Shown piece after piece: positions 1-7,674 of a DNA stretch of 11,284 bases (position 1 is its first letter; each line of letters opens with the position of its first letter). Below the pieces are notes generated by a model. The model was not told the origin of the DNA and made no database searches. It saw only the letters and a list, made by a program, of their open reading frames with translations. The stretch comes from Candidatus Peregrinibacteria bacterium (GTDB taxonomy: Bacteria > Patescibacteriota > Gracilibacteria > Peribacterales > Peribacteraceae): contig DAOWDW010000073.1 of the NCBI GenBank assembly GCA_030638845.1, positions 1-11,284 of the forward strand, in the 5' to 3' direction. The position numbers and the translations under genes were made by a program.

Positions 1-173
1 AATGCAAGAACTACTGCGTACTGACCAAATCCACTTATTCCTAAATACCTTGCGTAAATTATGGAAGAAAGAAAGCCACATCCAACAGAAAAAAATCTTC
101 CTGCCTGTAGAGTGGCAACATGTTTCACAAATGGGGTTCTTACGAATGCGTGAATAGATTTTTTCATTGACAT
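1..173 (-). CDS. Polysaccharide (O-antigen type) flippase, N-terminal fragment
   Basis: Read on the minus strand from ATG at 173, an open frame of 57 codons continues past the left edge with no stop. The peptide starts MSMKKSIHAFV and reaches a first hydrophobic segment containing IIYARYLGISGFGQYA. The A-R-x-L-G-x-x-x-[FY]-G-x-[YV]-A pattern after a first membrane helix is typical of Wzx/RfbX-type flippases of the MOP superfamily, which move lipid-linked oligosaccharides across the cytoplasmic membrane. A second in-frame ATG at 167 is an alternative start, and neither has a Shine-Dalgarno sequence. The gene is divergent from the CotH run with only 23 bases between the assigned starts. A TATAAT on the minus strand (191 down to 186) could serve as its -10 box, which would give a very short leader. 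Only the N-terminus is visible, so the family call is good but substrate cannot be judged. Confidence 0.75.
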   Translation of the reverse strand, partial: MSMKKSIHAFVRTPFVKHVATLQAGRFFSVGCGFLSSIIYARYLGISGFGQYAVVLA

Positions 174-193
174 TATATTAAGGCAATTATAAT
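167..193 (+). promoter_or_regulatory. Candidate sigma70-type promoter for the CotH operon
   Basis: A perfect TTGACA (167-172) is followed, after a short 15-base spacer, by a perfect TATAAT (188-193). The -35 box overlaps the first codons of the divergent flippase. The spacer is 2 bases below the optimum. Transcription would begin near 200, just downstream of the TTG at 197 assigned as the start of the next gene, so promoter and start codon cannot both be right as drawn. AT-rich sequence makes a chance TATAAT likely; the TTGACA is less easily explained. Confidence 0.35.
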
Positions 194-196
194 AAT

Positions 197-1855
197 TTGT
201 GTAGAAACGGAATACTTTTCTGTTATCATTGGTTTGCTATAAAGTACATTAGATTCATTCTAGGCATATTTATTGTTGGAGTTTTTTTACAGGGGGTTAT
301 TTTAATTGCATTGAGTGCCGTATTATTTGAGACACACCCCTTGAAGGATTTTTCTAATAGTTTTTTGCGAAATTTTGGATTTATGAGAACTGTTATTAGA
401 AATATTCATAATAGAGTAGATGTTTTTCAAGTTATTCCGGCTAAGATTCCTGAAGGAGTTCCTTTTTATTCTATAAAAATTTTGGATGATGATATGCGAA
501 ATTTAAATACAGTTCTTCAGAATGAAGGAAATGTTTTATCCGATGATGGGCGAATATGGATTAGTGCAAATTTTGTGAATAATAATCATGTTTATGATGT
601 AAAAATGCGAGTAAGAGGTGATCAGCCAAATCATTGGGAAAATAAAAAAAAGTCTTGGAGAATAAAGTTTAATAAAAATGATTTGTTTAGCGGGATGCGT
701 GAAATGAATCTTATTTTACCTGAAGATAGAGCGTGGTTTGCTGAACTACTCAACAATAAGCGTGCCAAGGATATGAATTTATTACAACCTCCCATGAGGT
801 ATGTTGCAGTATCTATAAATAATAGTAGACCCATGTTGTATTTAGAAGTAGAGCATTGGACTGTTGAAATGTTTGAGAAACAGGGGCGTTCATCCAATAT
901 TGACATGTTTAAACAGAGTTTTTTAGATACTTTTAAGGATATTTCCATGTGGGATACATATATAGATTCCAATAGCCAGAATCTTCATTCTCTAGAAAGT
1001 GCTAATTTACTTTTAAGTATTATAAATGGTGATAATGCAAGGAATTCATCAGTACTTTCATCACTTATTGATCTATTATTTTTTGAAGAGGAACTTGCAT
1101 TATGGTATGCACATAGTTTATTGGCAGGAGATGGACATGTAGTAGGGGATAATGTTCGTTTATTCTATGATTATACACTTGGGAAATTTGTTCCTGTGCC
1201 ATGGGATGTGTATTTATTCGAGCCAAAATCAATCACAGAGTTACCAATTAATCCACTCTGGAAAACTTTGTTTGCTTCTGCGGAAAAAAGACTAATGACT
1301 CATAAAATTCTTTGGGCTTATCTTTCCGATCAAAAGCGTATAGATGAGGATTTGCAATATGCAAATGAGCAAAGGGAAATAATTGAATCAATTATCTATA
1401 AAGATACACAGAAATATCAGACCAATAGAGAAATCCGAAAGGATCTAAATCGGAGAATGGAACAAATCCTAGCCAATATGTCTTCGCTTAAGGAAGAAAT
1501 TTCAACGTCAAAAGCAAAAGTAAGTTGGGATACCGTACTTGAATCTAAAGATGAGAATAGGCGAGTAGTATCAATTGATGTTATAGCAGAAGGACCTGAA
1601 ATATCTTCTATTTCGAAAGATGATTCCTTTGGAGATTCTTCATTTTATATGGATACTGGGAACTCTCAGTATGATGAGACTGACATTTTAATTAGTGAAG
1701 ATGTTCTTTTGGATCCAATTCGTAATGAAGGGAATATGTACAGATTTTTTATTGTTGGTCCTTATGTCACTGCTAGTGGATCTAATTCTCTTGGTATTAA
1801 AATTATAAATTCTGTAACAGGCAAGCCTGCTACTCTTGAGCTTCTTTCTCCCTAG
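197..1855 (+). CDS. CotH kinase-like membrane-anchored protein (paralog 1, no beta-helix)
   Basis: A 552-residue protein with one N-terminal membrane helix (about residues 18-42), the rest probably extracytoplasmic. CotH-like motifs appear in order: RVRGD...KKKSWRIKF (about 138-158), LYLEVEHW (about 214-222), and DNVRLFYD...VPWDVYLF (about 318-341). Known CotH proteins are atypical kinases that phosphorylate secreted or spore-coat proteins. The usual W-D-x-D end of the last motif is W-D-V-Y here, so a second acidic residue is missing and activity is uncertain. The protein is clearly paralogous to the next gene (shared NLILPEDR, EHW, VRGD) but stops shortly after an NSVTGK segment, where the paralog continues with about 310 more residues. 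The start is doubtful: TTG at 197 is the only usual start codon before the membrane helix, there is no Shine-Dalgarno, and the next ATG lies beyond the helix. Alignment with the paralog puts the natural start near codons 14-16. Confidence 0.8.
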   Translation: MCRNGILFCYHWFAIKYIRFILGIFIVGVFLQGVILIALSAVLFETHPLKDFSNSFLRNFGFMRTVIRNIHNRVDVFQVIPAKIPEGVPFYSIKILDDDMRNLNTVLQNEGNVLSDDGRIWISANFVNNNHVYDVKMRVRGDQPNHWENKKKSWRIKFNKNDLFSGMREMNLILPEDRAWFAELLNNKRAKDMNLLQPPMRYVAVSINNSRPMLYLEVEHWTVEMFEKQGRSSNIDMFKQSFLDTFKDISMWDTYIDSNSQNLHSLESANLLLSIINGDNARNSSVLSSLIDLLFFEEELALWYAHSLLAGDGHVVGDNVRLFYDYTLGKFVPVPWDVYLFEPKSITELPINPLWKTLFASAEKRLMTHKILWAYLSDQKRIDEDLQYANEQREIIESIIYKDTQKYQTNREIRKDLNRRMEQILANMSSLKEEISTSKAKVSWDTVLESKDENRRVVSIDVIAEGPEISSISKDDSFGDSSFYMDTGNSQYDETDILISEDVLLDPIRNEGNMYRFFIVGPYVTASGSNSLGIKIINSVTGKPATLELLSP

Positions 1856-1894
1856 CAATGGTTCTTTTTTGCGTTTATTATAGGTTCACTTTTC

Positions 1895-4606
1895 ATGCGT
1901 AGACTTTCGCTTATTTTTGGCATCCTTGGGTTTATTATTGCACTTCAATTAATAGGGGCATTTGTTCTCGCAATTCTTATTTATCAAATTACTCCAAACA
2001 GAGTACTTGCAGAACAGACATTTATAGGTCGTATGCCCGGTGCGCTTTCTATGGTTAGAGTGGCAGATAGAGCAATGAATATTTTTTATAGAGGCTCCAA
2101 GCCAAATGAGCCGTTGCAAAAATATTCACTTGATATAGATAAAGATCAATACAGAGAACTATTAAGTGCTCTTCCAACAAATTTGCCTTCACCTTGGTAT
2201 GGAAATTTGTATCTTATGGATGAAAATAAGGTATGGGCAGATGCGGTATTTACAGATGAAGAGGGTGAAACTTACGATGTAGAAGTTCGTGTTAGAGGAG
2301 ATATTTTTAATCATTGGGCGTACAACAAAAAATCCTGGAGAGTTAAATTCTCAAATGATAAACTTTTTCATGGGATGAGCTCACTTAATCTTATACTTCC
2401 CGAAGATCGTGGTTGGTTTGCAGAAAATCTTAACGTCGATCGTGCACGAAAGTTTAATCTCCTGCATCCTCCAATACGTTTTGTTACTGTTTCGGTAAAT
2501 GGTAGTGGACCATTGCTATATACAGAGATTGAGCATTGGAATAAGAATATGTTGGAAAAGCAAAAATATTCTGGTGATGTAAATCTTTATAGCTCAGGAG
2601 GAGGCAATTCTTATTTTCAGCAATGGAATCCTGTTTTTGATTTTGTTGAGTACTGGGAGAAGAATGTTGAGAATCCCGCTTCTCCAGATAACTATGAAGA
2701 AGTAGAACAACTAATTGTACTTTCCAAAGAAGGAGCACACGAAGATTCTCAATATTTGGAGCGTTTAAAATCTATTGTTGATGTAGATCATCTTGTTTCA
2801 TGGTACGCAATAAGTTTACTTGCGGGGTCTCGACATGTTACAGATTTTAATGTTCGTATGTTTTTTGATACTAGTACAGGTAAATTTCAACCAATACCAT
2901 GGGATATTCATTTATATGCTCCTCGTACTCTTCTTACTCTACCAGGAAATAAATTTTTAAATGAGGTGTTTCGTGTACCTACACTACGTCTTGCTGCATA
3001 CAATAGGGTTTGGGAGTATATTCAAGATGATGCACAAATAGAAAGTGACCTTCAAAAAGTTGATTCCTATATAAATCAAATTGAACGGTATGCCTACAGG
3101 GATTCTTTAAAGATAAATAGTAATAGACAAGTAAAAAAACAAATTGAAAATTTAAAGAGTTTAGTTAGTGAAAATTTTAATTTCTTAAAAAATGAACTTA
3201 AAGTTAGTGAGGTATTAGTTGCTCAGCGTATTCCAGATTCTAGTCAAATTAGTAGAGGTATTCTTCTAAAGCTGGAATTAACTTCGCGTGGTGTGGCAGC
3301 AGCTTCATTGGATGAAATCCACATACCAGATGTACTTGTTCCTCTTGTACAAGACAATCGTTTGCAATTATGGAGAGATACTGGTGATGGAGTGTGGGAT
3401 GAAAATGATATATCTGTTTCACTTTCCTTGCGGGATAAGCCAGATAAAAATGATGGCAGAGTAGTTGTGGTAAAAAGTGGCAAAAATTCACTTATTTGGC
3501 CAGGAGATGCAGAGCTCGATGAAAATGGCAGAGCAGTTTCTGCACCATATACAAAGCATATATTCTTTCTTGTTTCAAGAGATGATACTCGCCTTAAGGA
3601 TAGTGATTATCCCCTTAATTTGGATATAAAAAATGCAGTGACAGGGAAGAAGGCAGATGTTATTGGAGAAGTGCTTTTAGATGAGCGTACTTTTGAAAAT
3701 TTATGGCAGTCTTATGCTTCACGAGAAGATTTTCTGAATCGGTATCCGTTTTTTCGCCCAGAAGGTGAAAACGGAGTCTATTTAAGTGGAAACTATACAA
3801 TTCAAGGTACAGTTGTTGTCCCAACAAATATTATATTTAGAATAGAACCCGGCACTGTTATTCGTATGGGTAAAGATGCCTCTATTCTTTCATACTCATC
3901 TGTAAATATGATTGGTTCACAAGGAAGACCAATAGTAATAGAGCCAGAAAATGAGAATGAACCATGGGGTGTATTTGCTGTATTAAATGCTAAAGAGCCA
4001 AGCAAGGTTAAGTGGATAAATGCTTCTGGTGGGGGAGAGGCCACAATAAATGGAACTAAATTTTCTGGAATGATTGCTTTTCATAATAGCCCTGTAACTA
4101 TACTTGATAGCGTAATTCAAAAAGCAACAGGTGATGATGGATTGAATTTGAAATATGTTTATGTAGACATTAATCGTGTACGATTTGAAGAAAATGCTTT
4201 TGATGGATTGGATATAGATATGGCACTTTCAGGAGTTATAGAAAATAGTTTATTTATAAATAATGGAAATGATGGAATAGATATTTCAGGTTCTCCACTT
4301 GTAATTAGAAATACAGAAATTGAAGGTAGCAGTGACAAATGTATAAGTGTTGGGGAACAAAGTACCCCTCTAATTTATGATACAACTGTACGGAATTGTC
4401 ATTATGGACTTGCAGTAAAAGATGATTCTCATGCAAAGGTAGAGAGAATGCTATTTGAAAAAAATGATATAGCCATTGGTGCGTATATAAAGAAAAATAT
4501 CTTTCAGGCGCCTTCTGTAACTGTTACCGAGAGTGTATTTACAAGAAATGAAGAGAATATATTGGCTTTAAGCGGAGCAGTAATTACTATTGATTCTGCT
4601 AAGTAG
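1895..4606 (+). CDS. CotH kinase-like protein with C-terminal right-handed beta-helix
   Basis: A 903-residue protein starting MRRLSLIFGILG, with one membrane helix (about 6-30) and a long, probably extracytoplasmic remainder. The CotH part has RVRGD...KKSWRVKF (about 131-151), LLYTEIEHW (about 207-216) and FNVRMFFD...IPWDIHLY (about 318-341). As in the upstream paralog, the second Asp of the usual W-D-x-D is replaced, here by His. A beta-rich linker with NAVTGK (about 582) follows. From about residue 628 to the end there are parallel beta-helix rungs: short V/I-x-I strands separated by N and G turns, such as NGNDGIDISGSPLVIRNTEI. Such helices usually bind or process polysaccharide, or act as surface scaffolds. 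It lies 39 bases after paralog 1 and 15 bases before the VTC gene, which suggests co-transcription. ATG at 1895 is supported by the helix following at once; only a weak AGGT lies upstream. Confidence 0.85.
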   Translation: MRRLSLIFGILGFIIALQLIGAFVLAILIYQITPNRVLAEQTFIGRMPGALSMVRVADRAMNIFYRGSKPNEPLQKYSLDIDKDQYRELLSALPTNLPSPWYGNLYLMDENKVWADAVFTDEEGETYDVEVRVRGDIFNHWAYNKKSWRVKFSNDKLFHGMSSLNLILPEDRGWFAENLNVDRARKFNLLHPPIRFVTVSVNGSGPLLYTEIEHWNKNMLEKQKYSGDVNLYSSGGGNSYFQQWNPVFDFVEYWEKNVENPASPDNYEEVEQLIVLSKEGAHEDSQYLERLKSIVDVDHLVSWYAISLLAGSRHVTDFNVRMFFDTSTGKFQPIPWDIHLYAPRTLLTLPGNKFLNEVFRVPTLRLAAYNRVWEYIQDDAQIESDLQKVDSYINQIERYAYRDSLKINSNRQVKKQIENLKSLVSENFNFLKNELKVSEVLVAQRIPDSSQISRGILLKLELTSRGVAAASLDEIHIPDVLVPLVQDNRLQLWRDTGDGVWDENDISVSLSLRDKPDKNDGRVVVVKSGKNSLIWPGDAELDENGRAVSAPYTKHIFFLVSRDDTRLKDSDYPLNLDIKNAVTGKKADVIGEVLLDERTFENLWQSYASREDFLNRYPFFRPEGENGVYLSGNYTIQGTVVVPTNIIFRIEPGTVIRMGKDASILSYSSVNMIGSQGRPIVIEPENENEPWGVFAVLNAKEPSKVKWINASGGGEATINGTKFSGMIAFHNSPVTILDSVIQKATGDDGLNLKYVYVDINRVRFEENAFDGLDIDMALSGVIENSLFINNGNDGIDISGSPLVIRNTEIEGSSDKCISVGEQSTPLIYDTTVRNCHYGLAVKDDSHAKVERMLFEKNDIAIGAYIKKNIFQAPSVTVTESVFTRNEENILALSGAVITIDSAK

Positions 4607-4621
4607 AGTTATTGCATAAAT

Positions 4622-5407
4622 ATGATTTTCGCTCCAAAAAAACAAAGGGCTCCATTACATTTTCGTAGAATAGAACTTAAATATATTCTTCCTGATTCTA
4701 TTGTACCAATTTTTGTTAGAAAAATTCTTCCGTATACGCAGCCAGATCCATTTTTGGTAGAAGAAAGAAAGGGGAGAAGGTCTTATCCTGTTTCTTCTCT
4801 CTATTTTGACTCTATAGATTTGCATAGTATTTATGAAAAAGAGGCAGGGCTTCTTTCTCGTAGAAAAGTTAGACTAAGAACGTATGCTGAGGATTTTTCG
4901 GATTATGAATGTTCTTTTTTAGAAATTAAAAGAAGACATGATTTTATTGTGTCAAAAGATCGTCTTTCTATTTCTGTAAATTTTATAAAGGAAGATATTT
5001 GGATGCCACATTTATTATCTACGTTATTAAAGCGCATAGAAGCAGATGAAGATGTAACTCACGAAGCACACGTACTTCATAATTGGTACAATTTGCAGCC
5101 AACAACTTTGGTGAGATACCACAGAACTCCTTTTGTTGGAATGCAAGACAGGCGTTTTCGCATTACAATAGATAGTGATTTAAATGCAGTATGGAAGCCT
5201 ATGTCTTTAAAGGATTCTCTTCTTTTTACGTCATGCAATCCTGGATTTAGCGTTCTTGAAATTAAGTCTAATCATGCACTTCCAGCATGGTTTCATGATA
5301 TTTTACAGGATTTCCAGCTTTCTCGCATCGCACACTCAAAGTATGCAATATGCACAAGAATATTGAGGGATAATTTGTGCTGTGAAGGCAACATGCCTTA
5401 TACTTAA
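4622..5407 (+). CDS. VTC-domain protein, polyphosphate polymerase superfamily
   Basis: A 261-residue protein that covers the whole VTC (triphosphate tunnel metalloenzyme) fold, the catalytic module of yeast Vtc4, which makes polyphosphate from ATP. The charged tunnel motifs are present: R-R-x-E-x-K-Y (15-21), VSSLYFD (57-63), RKVRLR (81-86), E-x-K-R-R (101-105) followed by SKDR (111-114), RYHR (165-168), RFRITID (178-184), VLEIK (211-215) and SKY (239-241). All expected Arg, Lys and Glu positions seem occupied, so a polyphosphate- or triphosphate-processing enzyme is plausible. There is no membrane segment and no signal peptide, so it should act in the cytoplasm, perhaps docked to the DUF4956 membrane protein 6 bases downstream. 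Bacterial VTC genes are often found beside DUF4956 and CotH genes, exactly as here. The actual product is unproven. Confidence 0.88.
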   Translation: MIFAPKKQRAPLHFRRIELKYILPDSIVPIFVRKILPYTQPDPFLVEERKGRRSYPVSSLYFDSIDLHSIYEKEAGLLSRRKVRLRTYAEDFSDYECSFLEIKRRHDFIVSKDRLSISVNFIKEDIWMPHLLSTLLKRIEADEDVTHEAHVLHNWYNLQPTTLVRYHRTPFVGMQDRRFRITIDSDLNAVWKPMSLKDSLLFTSCNPGFSVLEIKSNHALPAWFHDILQDFQLSRIAHSKYAICTRILRDNLCCEGNMPYT

Positions 5408-5413
5408 GTATAT

Positions 5414-6112
5414 ATGGGTCCAGTAGTACCAGATATCGGCTCTGTTTTCTATGCAACTTCAATAGATCCTTTTGTCGCTGGATTTATTCTGTTTGGAAGC
5501 TTTATCCTTGGAGTTATAATTGCATGGGTTTATAAGCTTACACATAGAGGATTAAGTTATTCACAGTCGTTTCAGTTTGCCTTAGTACTTCTTACTATTT
5601 TAGGAAGTGTAGTAATGATGATTTCTATGCAAAGTCTTACCGCTGCTATTGGAATTCTTGGTGCTTTTTCTCTAATTCGTTTTCGTACAGCAATAAAAGA
5701 TCCTAAAGATACAGCTTATGTTTTACTTGTTCTTTCTGTGGGTTTGTCTATGGGTGCCAATATGTACACATTGGCTATTATGGCAACTGGAGTTGTTTCA
5801 ATTGTAATATTACTTTTAACTTGGATGAACTTTGGTATGACTTCCAAGCATGAGTCTGTTCTTAGAATACTATGCAAGTTAAAGGGAGAGAGTTCTACTC
5901 AAACTGTTTCAAATATAGAAGCAACGCTAGGAAAATTAACTAGTTCATATCGTATGCTTAGTGCTCATGCACGCGCAGAAAGAATGGAATTAAGTTACGG
6001 TGTGTGTCCCAAGGCAAAACAAACAAATGCCTCACTTTTGGATGCATTACGTAAAGAAGAAGGAATAGAAAATGCAGAAGTATTTGACGCAAAACATCAA
6101 ATAGAGTTTTAA
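5414..6112 (+). CDS. DUF4956 family multi-spanning membrane protein
   Basis: A 232-residue protein with about four hydrophobic segments (roughly 20-40, 53-72, 74-90 and 101-137) and a soluble C-terminal tail of about 90 residues. The signature is the block at residues 83-102, containing FSLIRFRTAIKDPKDTAY, which is characteristic of DUF4956. The biochemical function of the family is unknown. Its repeated association with VTC-domain and CotH proteins suggests that it anchors the VTC enzyme or moves its product across the membrane; this is inference from context. The gene follows the VTC gene by 6 bases and ends the operon, facing the convergent dehydrogenase. No Shine-Dalgarno is visible before ATG 5414. 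Confidence 0.87.
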   Translation: MGPVVPDIGSVFYATSIDPFVAGFILFGSFILGVIIAWVYKLTHRGLSYSQSFQFALVLLTILGSVVMMISMQSLTAAIGILGAFSLIRFRTAIKDPKDTAYVLLVLSVGLSMGANMYTLAIMATGVVSIVILLLTWMNFGMTSKHESVLRILCKLKGESSTQTVSNIEATLGKLTSSYRMLSAHARAERMELSYGVCPKAKQTNASLLDALRKEEGIENAEVFDAKHQIEF

Positions 6113-6120
6113 AGTGCAGA

Positions 6121-6148
6121 ATGAAAGATGTAAGACCCAAGGCGCAAG
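6121..6148 (+). repeat. Degenerate 7-base tandem repeat after the DUF4956 stop
   Basis: Four consecutive 7-base units, each ending in AAG, begin 9 bases after the stop codon: ATGAAAG, ATGTAAG and two more diverged units. The 11-mer AGAATGAAAGA at 6118-6128 recurs exactly at 8081-8091, again just after a stop codon. No terminator hairpin is visible in this 60-base convergent gap. Confidence 0.5.
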
Positions 6149-6172
6149 TTTCTTATAACTATGAATATTTTA

Positions 6173-7423
6173 TTAAAGTGTTTTATAACTTCTTCCAGAT
6201 TTTATAATCTTTTCTCCATCAAGAACAGATTTAAGGTCATAAATCATTCCATCTTCTTTAGTTAAATCTATTAAATTATCTTTTAAATATTCATTGTGTG
6301 GCACTAGTAATACAACTGCGTCATATTTCTTTTCTTCATCTTTAGATTTAAGTCCCATTCCATCAATTTCTTCTGCAGAAACATACGGATCATCTACACA
6401 AACCTCATAGCCTTCTTTTATAAGTGTATTTATTACGTCTTTAGATTTTGCATTTCTTGTATCTGGAACATTTTCTTTAAATGTTAGTCCTAAAACTAAG
6501 ATAGATTTATCTGTTGATCCTAATTCTTTAATTATCTGCCCTGCAACAAATTCTCCCATTCCGTCATTAATTTTCCTTCCTGCAGTTATTACTTGTGTTT
6601 CCATATTTAGCTGGGCTGCCTTTTCTACTAAATAATATGGATCAACTCCAATACAATGCCCGCCAACAAGACCAGGAGAAAAGTTTAGGAAATTCCACTT
6701 TGTGCCCGCAGCTTTAAGTACATCTTTTGTAGAAATATCCATTTTATTACAGAGCATGGCCACTTCGTTTACAAATGCTATATTTAAATCTCGTTGCGCG
6801 TTTTCTATTGCCTTAGACATTTCTGCAACGCGAATACTTGGTGCTTTATGCACTCCTGCTTCAACAAATGATTCATAAAAATTGCATAGAGTATCTAATG
6901 TTTTTTCGTCTTGTCCTGCTACCACTTTAGTTATGGTCTTCACGGTATGTGCTGTATCTCCAGGATTTATTCTTTCTGGAGAATAACCAAGTGTGAAGTC
7001 TTTTCCGCATGTCATTCCAGATTCTTCTTCTAATATTTTTCCACAAATGTCTTCTGTAACCCCTGGGTATACAGTGGATTCATATACAATTATTGCTCCA
7101 GATTTAATATGTTTTCCAACAGTGCGAGTGGCATTTTCTAAAAGTGATAGATCAGGTTTATTCTTATTATCTATTGGAGTGGGGATAGCCAGAATAACTA
7201 TATCTGCTTCAGATATAACCGAAGGATTGTAAGAGTATATTCTTTCTCCACCCTCAAAATCTTCTGTAGAACTTTCTCCTGTTGTATCAATTTTATTATT
7301 TAAATCATCAATTCTTTCTTTGTTTATATCAAAACCGATCATGGTATAGCCTGATGCTGAAACAGCATGCGCGAGCGGTAAACCAACATATCCAAGACCG
7401 ACAATACAGACAGTATGTTTCAT
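6173..7423 (-). CDS. tviB: Nucleotide-sugar 6-dehydrogenase, TviB/WbpO type
   Basis: A 416-residue enzyme of the UDP-glucose/GDP-mannose dehydrogenase family, a complete three-domain protein. It has the Rossmann motif GLGYVGLPLA (9-18) with the NAD-ribose Asp at 32, ESTVYPGVTE (115-124), GYSPERINPGD (146-156), the EMSKAIENAQRD helix with Lys204 and Asn208, and the active-site segment GGHCIGVDPYYL with catalytic Cys257. The GGHCIGVDPYYL form is the one seen in TviB, WbpO and CapL enzymes, which oxidise UDP-GlcNAc or UDP-GalNAc to the uronate using two NAD. WecC-type enzymes usually differ here. The likely product is a UDP-N-acetyl-hexosaminuronate for a surface polysaccharide. The enzyme is cytoplasmic. 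The gene is convergent with the CotH/VTC run and divergent from gtrA. ATG 7423 fits the family N-terminus exactly; there is no Shine-Dalgarno. The exact sugar is uncertain. Confidence 0.92.
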   Translation of the reverse strand: MKHTVCIVGLGYVGLPLAHAVSASGYTMIGFDINKERIDDLNNKIDTTGESSTEDFEGGERIYSYNPSVISEADIVILAIPTPIDNKNKPDLSLLENATRTVGKHIKSGAIIVYESTVYPGVTEDICGKILEEESGMTCGKDFTLGYSPERINPGDTAHTVKTITKVVAGQDEKTLDTLCNFYESFVEAGVHKAPSIRVAEMSKAIENAQRDLNIAFVNEVAMLCNKMDISTKDVLKAAGTKWNFLNFSPGLVGGHCIGVDPYYLVEKAAQLNMETQVITAGRKINDGMGEFVAGQIIKELGSTDKSILVLGLTFKENVPDTRNAKSKDVINTLIKEGYEVCVDDPYVSAEEIDGMGLKSKDEEKKYDAVVLLVPHNEYLKDNLIDLTKEDGMIYDLKSVLDGEKIIKSGRSYKTL

Positions 7424-7449
7424 ATTTTGAGTTTAGCAGTGAATTAGCC

Positions 7450-7468
7450 CCTAAGGGAACCCTTTAGG
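7450..7468 (-). promoter_or_regulatory. Small hairpin in the dehydrogenase leader
   Basis: CCTAAGGG (7450-7457) pairs with CCCTTTAGG (7460-7468) through a 2-base loop and one bulged base. It lies 27-45 bases upstream of the dehydrogenase ATG on the minus strand, so it would be in the 5' leader if transcription starts further upstream. It has no T-run, so it does not look like a terminator. A role is not established. Confidence 0.35.
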
Positions 7469-7532
7469 TTAGAGTAGTGAAGCAATTAGTGTCTATATTC
7501 AATATAAATTGATTAAAGAATATTCATTTCTT

Positions 7533-7560
7533 ATTTTGTCACTTGCGCAAGTAACAAAAT
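7533..7560. promoter_or_regulatory. 28-base near-perfect palindrome, candidate operator
   Basis: ATTTTGT (7533-7539) and ACAAAAT (7554-7560) flank the perfect 12-base palindrome ACTTGCGCAAGT (7541-7552). Only the pair 7540/7553 (C and A) is mismatched. It lies in the 251-base divergent region, 110 bases from the dehydrogenase start and 115 bases from the gtrA start. That position and the two-fold symmetry suit a dimeric repressor or activator controlling both genes. No T-run follows on either strand, which argues against a terminator. The remainder of the 7424-7674 gap is AT-rich sequence. Confidence 0.45.
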
Positions 7561-7624
7561 GAAAAATATAACAATTTAAATATTTTTTTATTTCTTACTT
7601 CATTATCAAATGAAAAAAAGTTTA

Positions 7625-7633
7625 TGCTACACT
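7625..7633 (+). promoter_or_regulatory. Candidate extended -10 element for gtrA
   Basis: TGCTACACT carries the TG-N extension before a four-of-six match to TATAAT, 41 bases before the gtrA ATG. The best -35 candidate, TTATCA at 7603-7608, has a 19-base spacer and is weak. A minus-strand TGCTATCCT of the same form precedes the epimerase gene at 11061-11069. Confidence 0.3.
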
Positions 7634-7674
7634 GCGCACATTATTATTTCGTTTTTGAATAATTTAACTTTCCT

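Noticed and set aside
233..243. TTTGCTATAAA as an alternative extended -10 promoter for CotH paralog 1
   Set aside because: It lies inside the region encoding the N-terminus, would start RNA after any usable start, and has no -35 box.
631..972. Minus-strand open frame of 113 codons within CotH paralog 1
   Set aside because: It lies wholly opposite a gene with clear CotH motifs, and its own translation has no recognisable domain.
6113..6172. Terminator hairpin between DUF4956 and the dehydrogenase
   Set aside because: TTATAACT occurs twice (near 6153 and 6182) but as a direct repeat, and no GC stem with a T-run is present.
6993..7232. Plus-strand open frame of 79 codons opposite the dehydrogenase
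   Set aside because: The dehydrogenase has continuous conserved motifs here, so this is a shadow frame.
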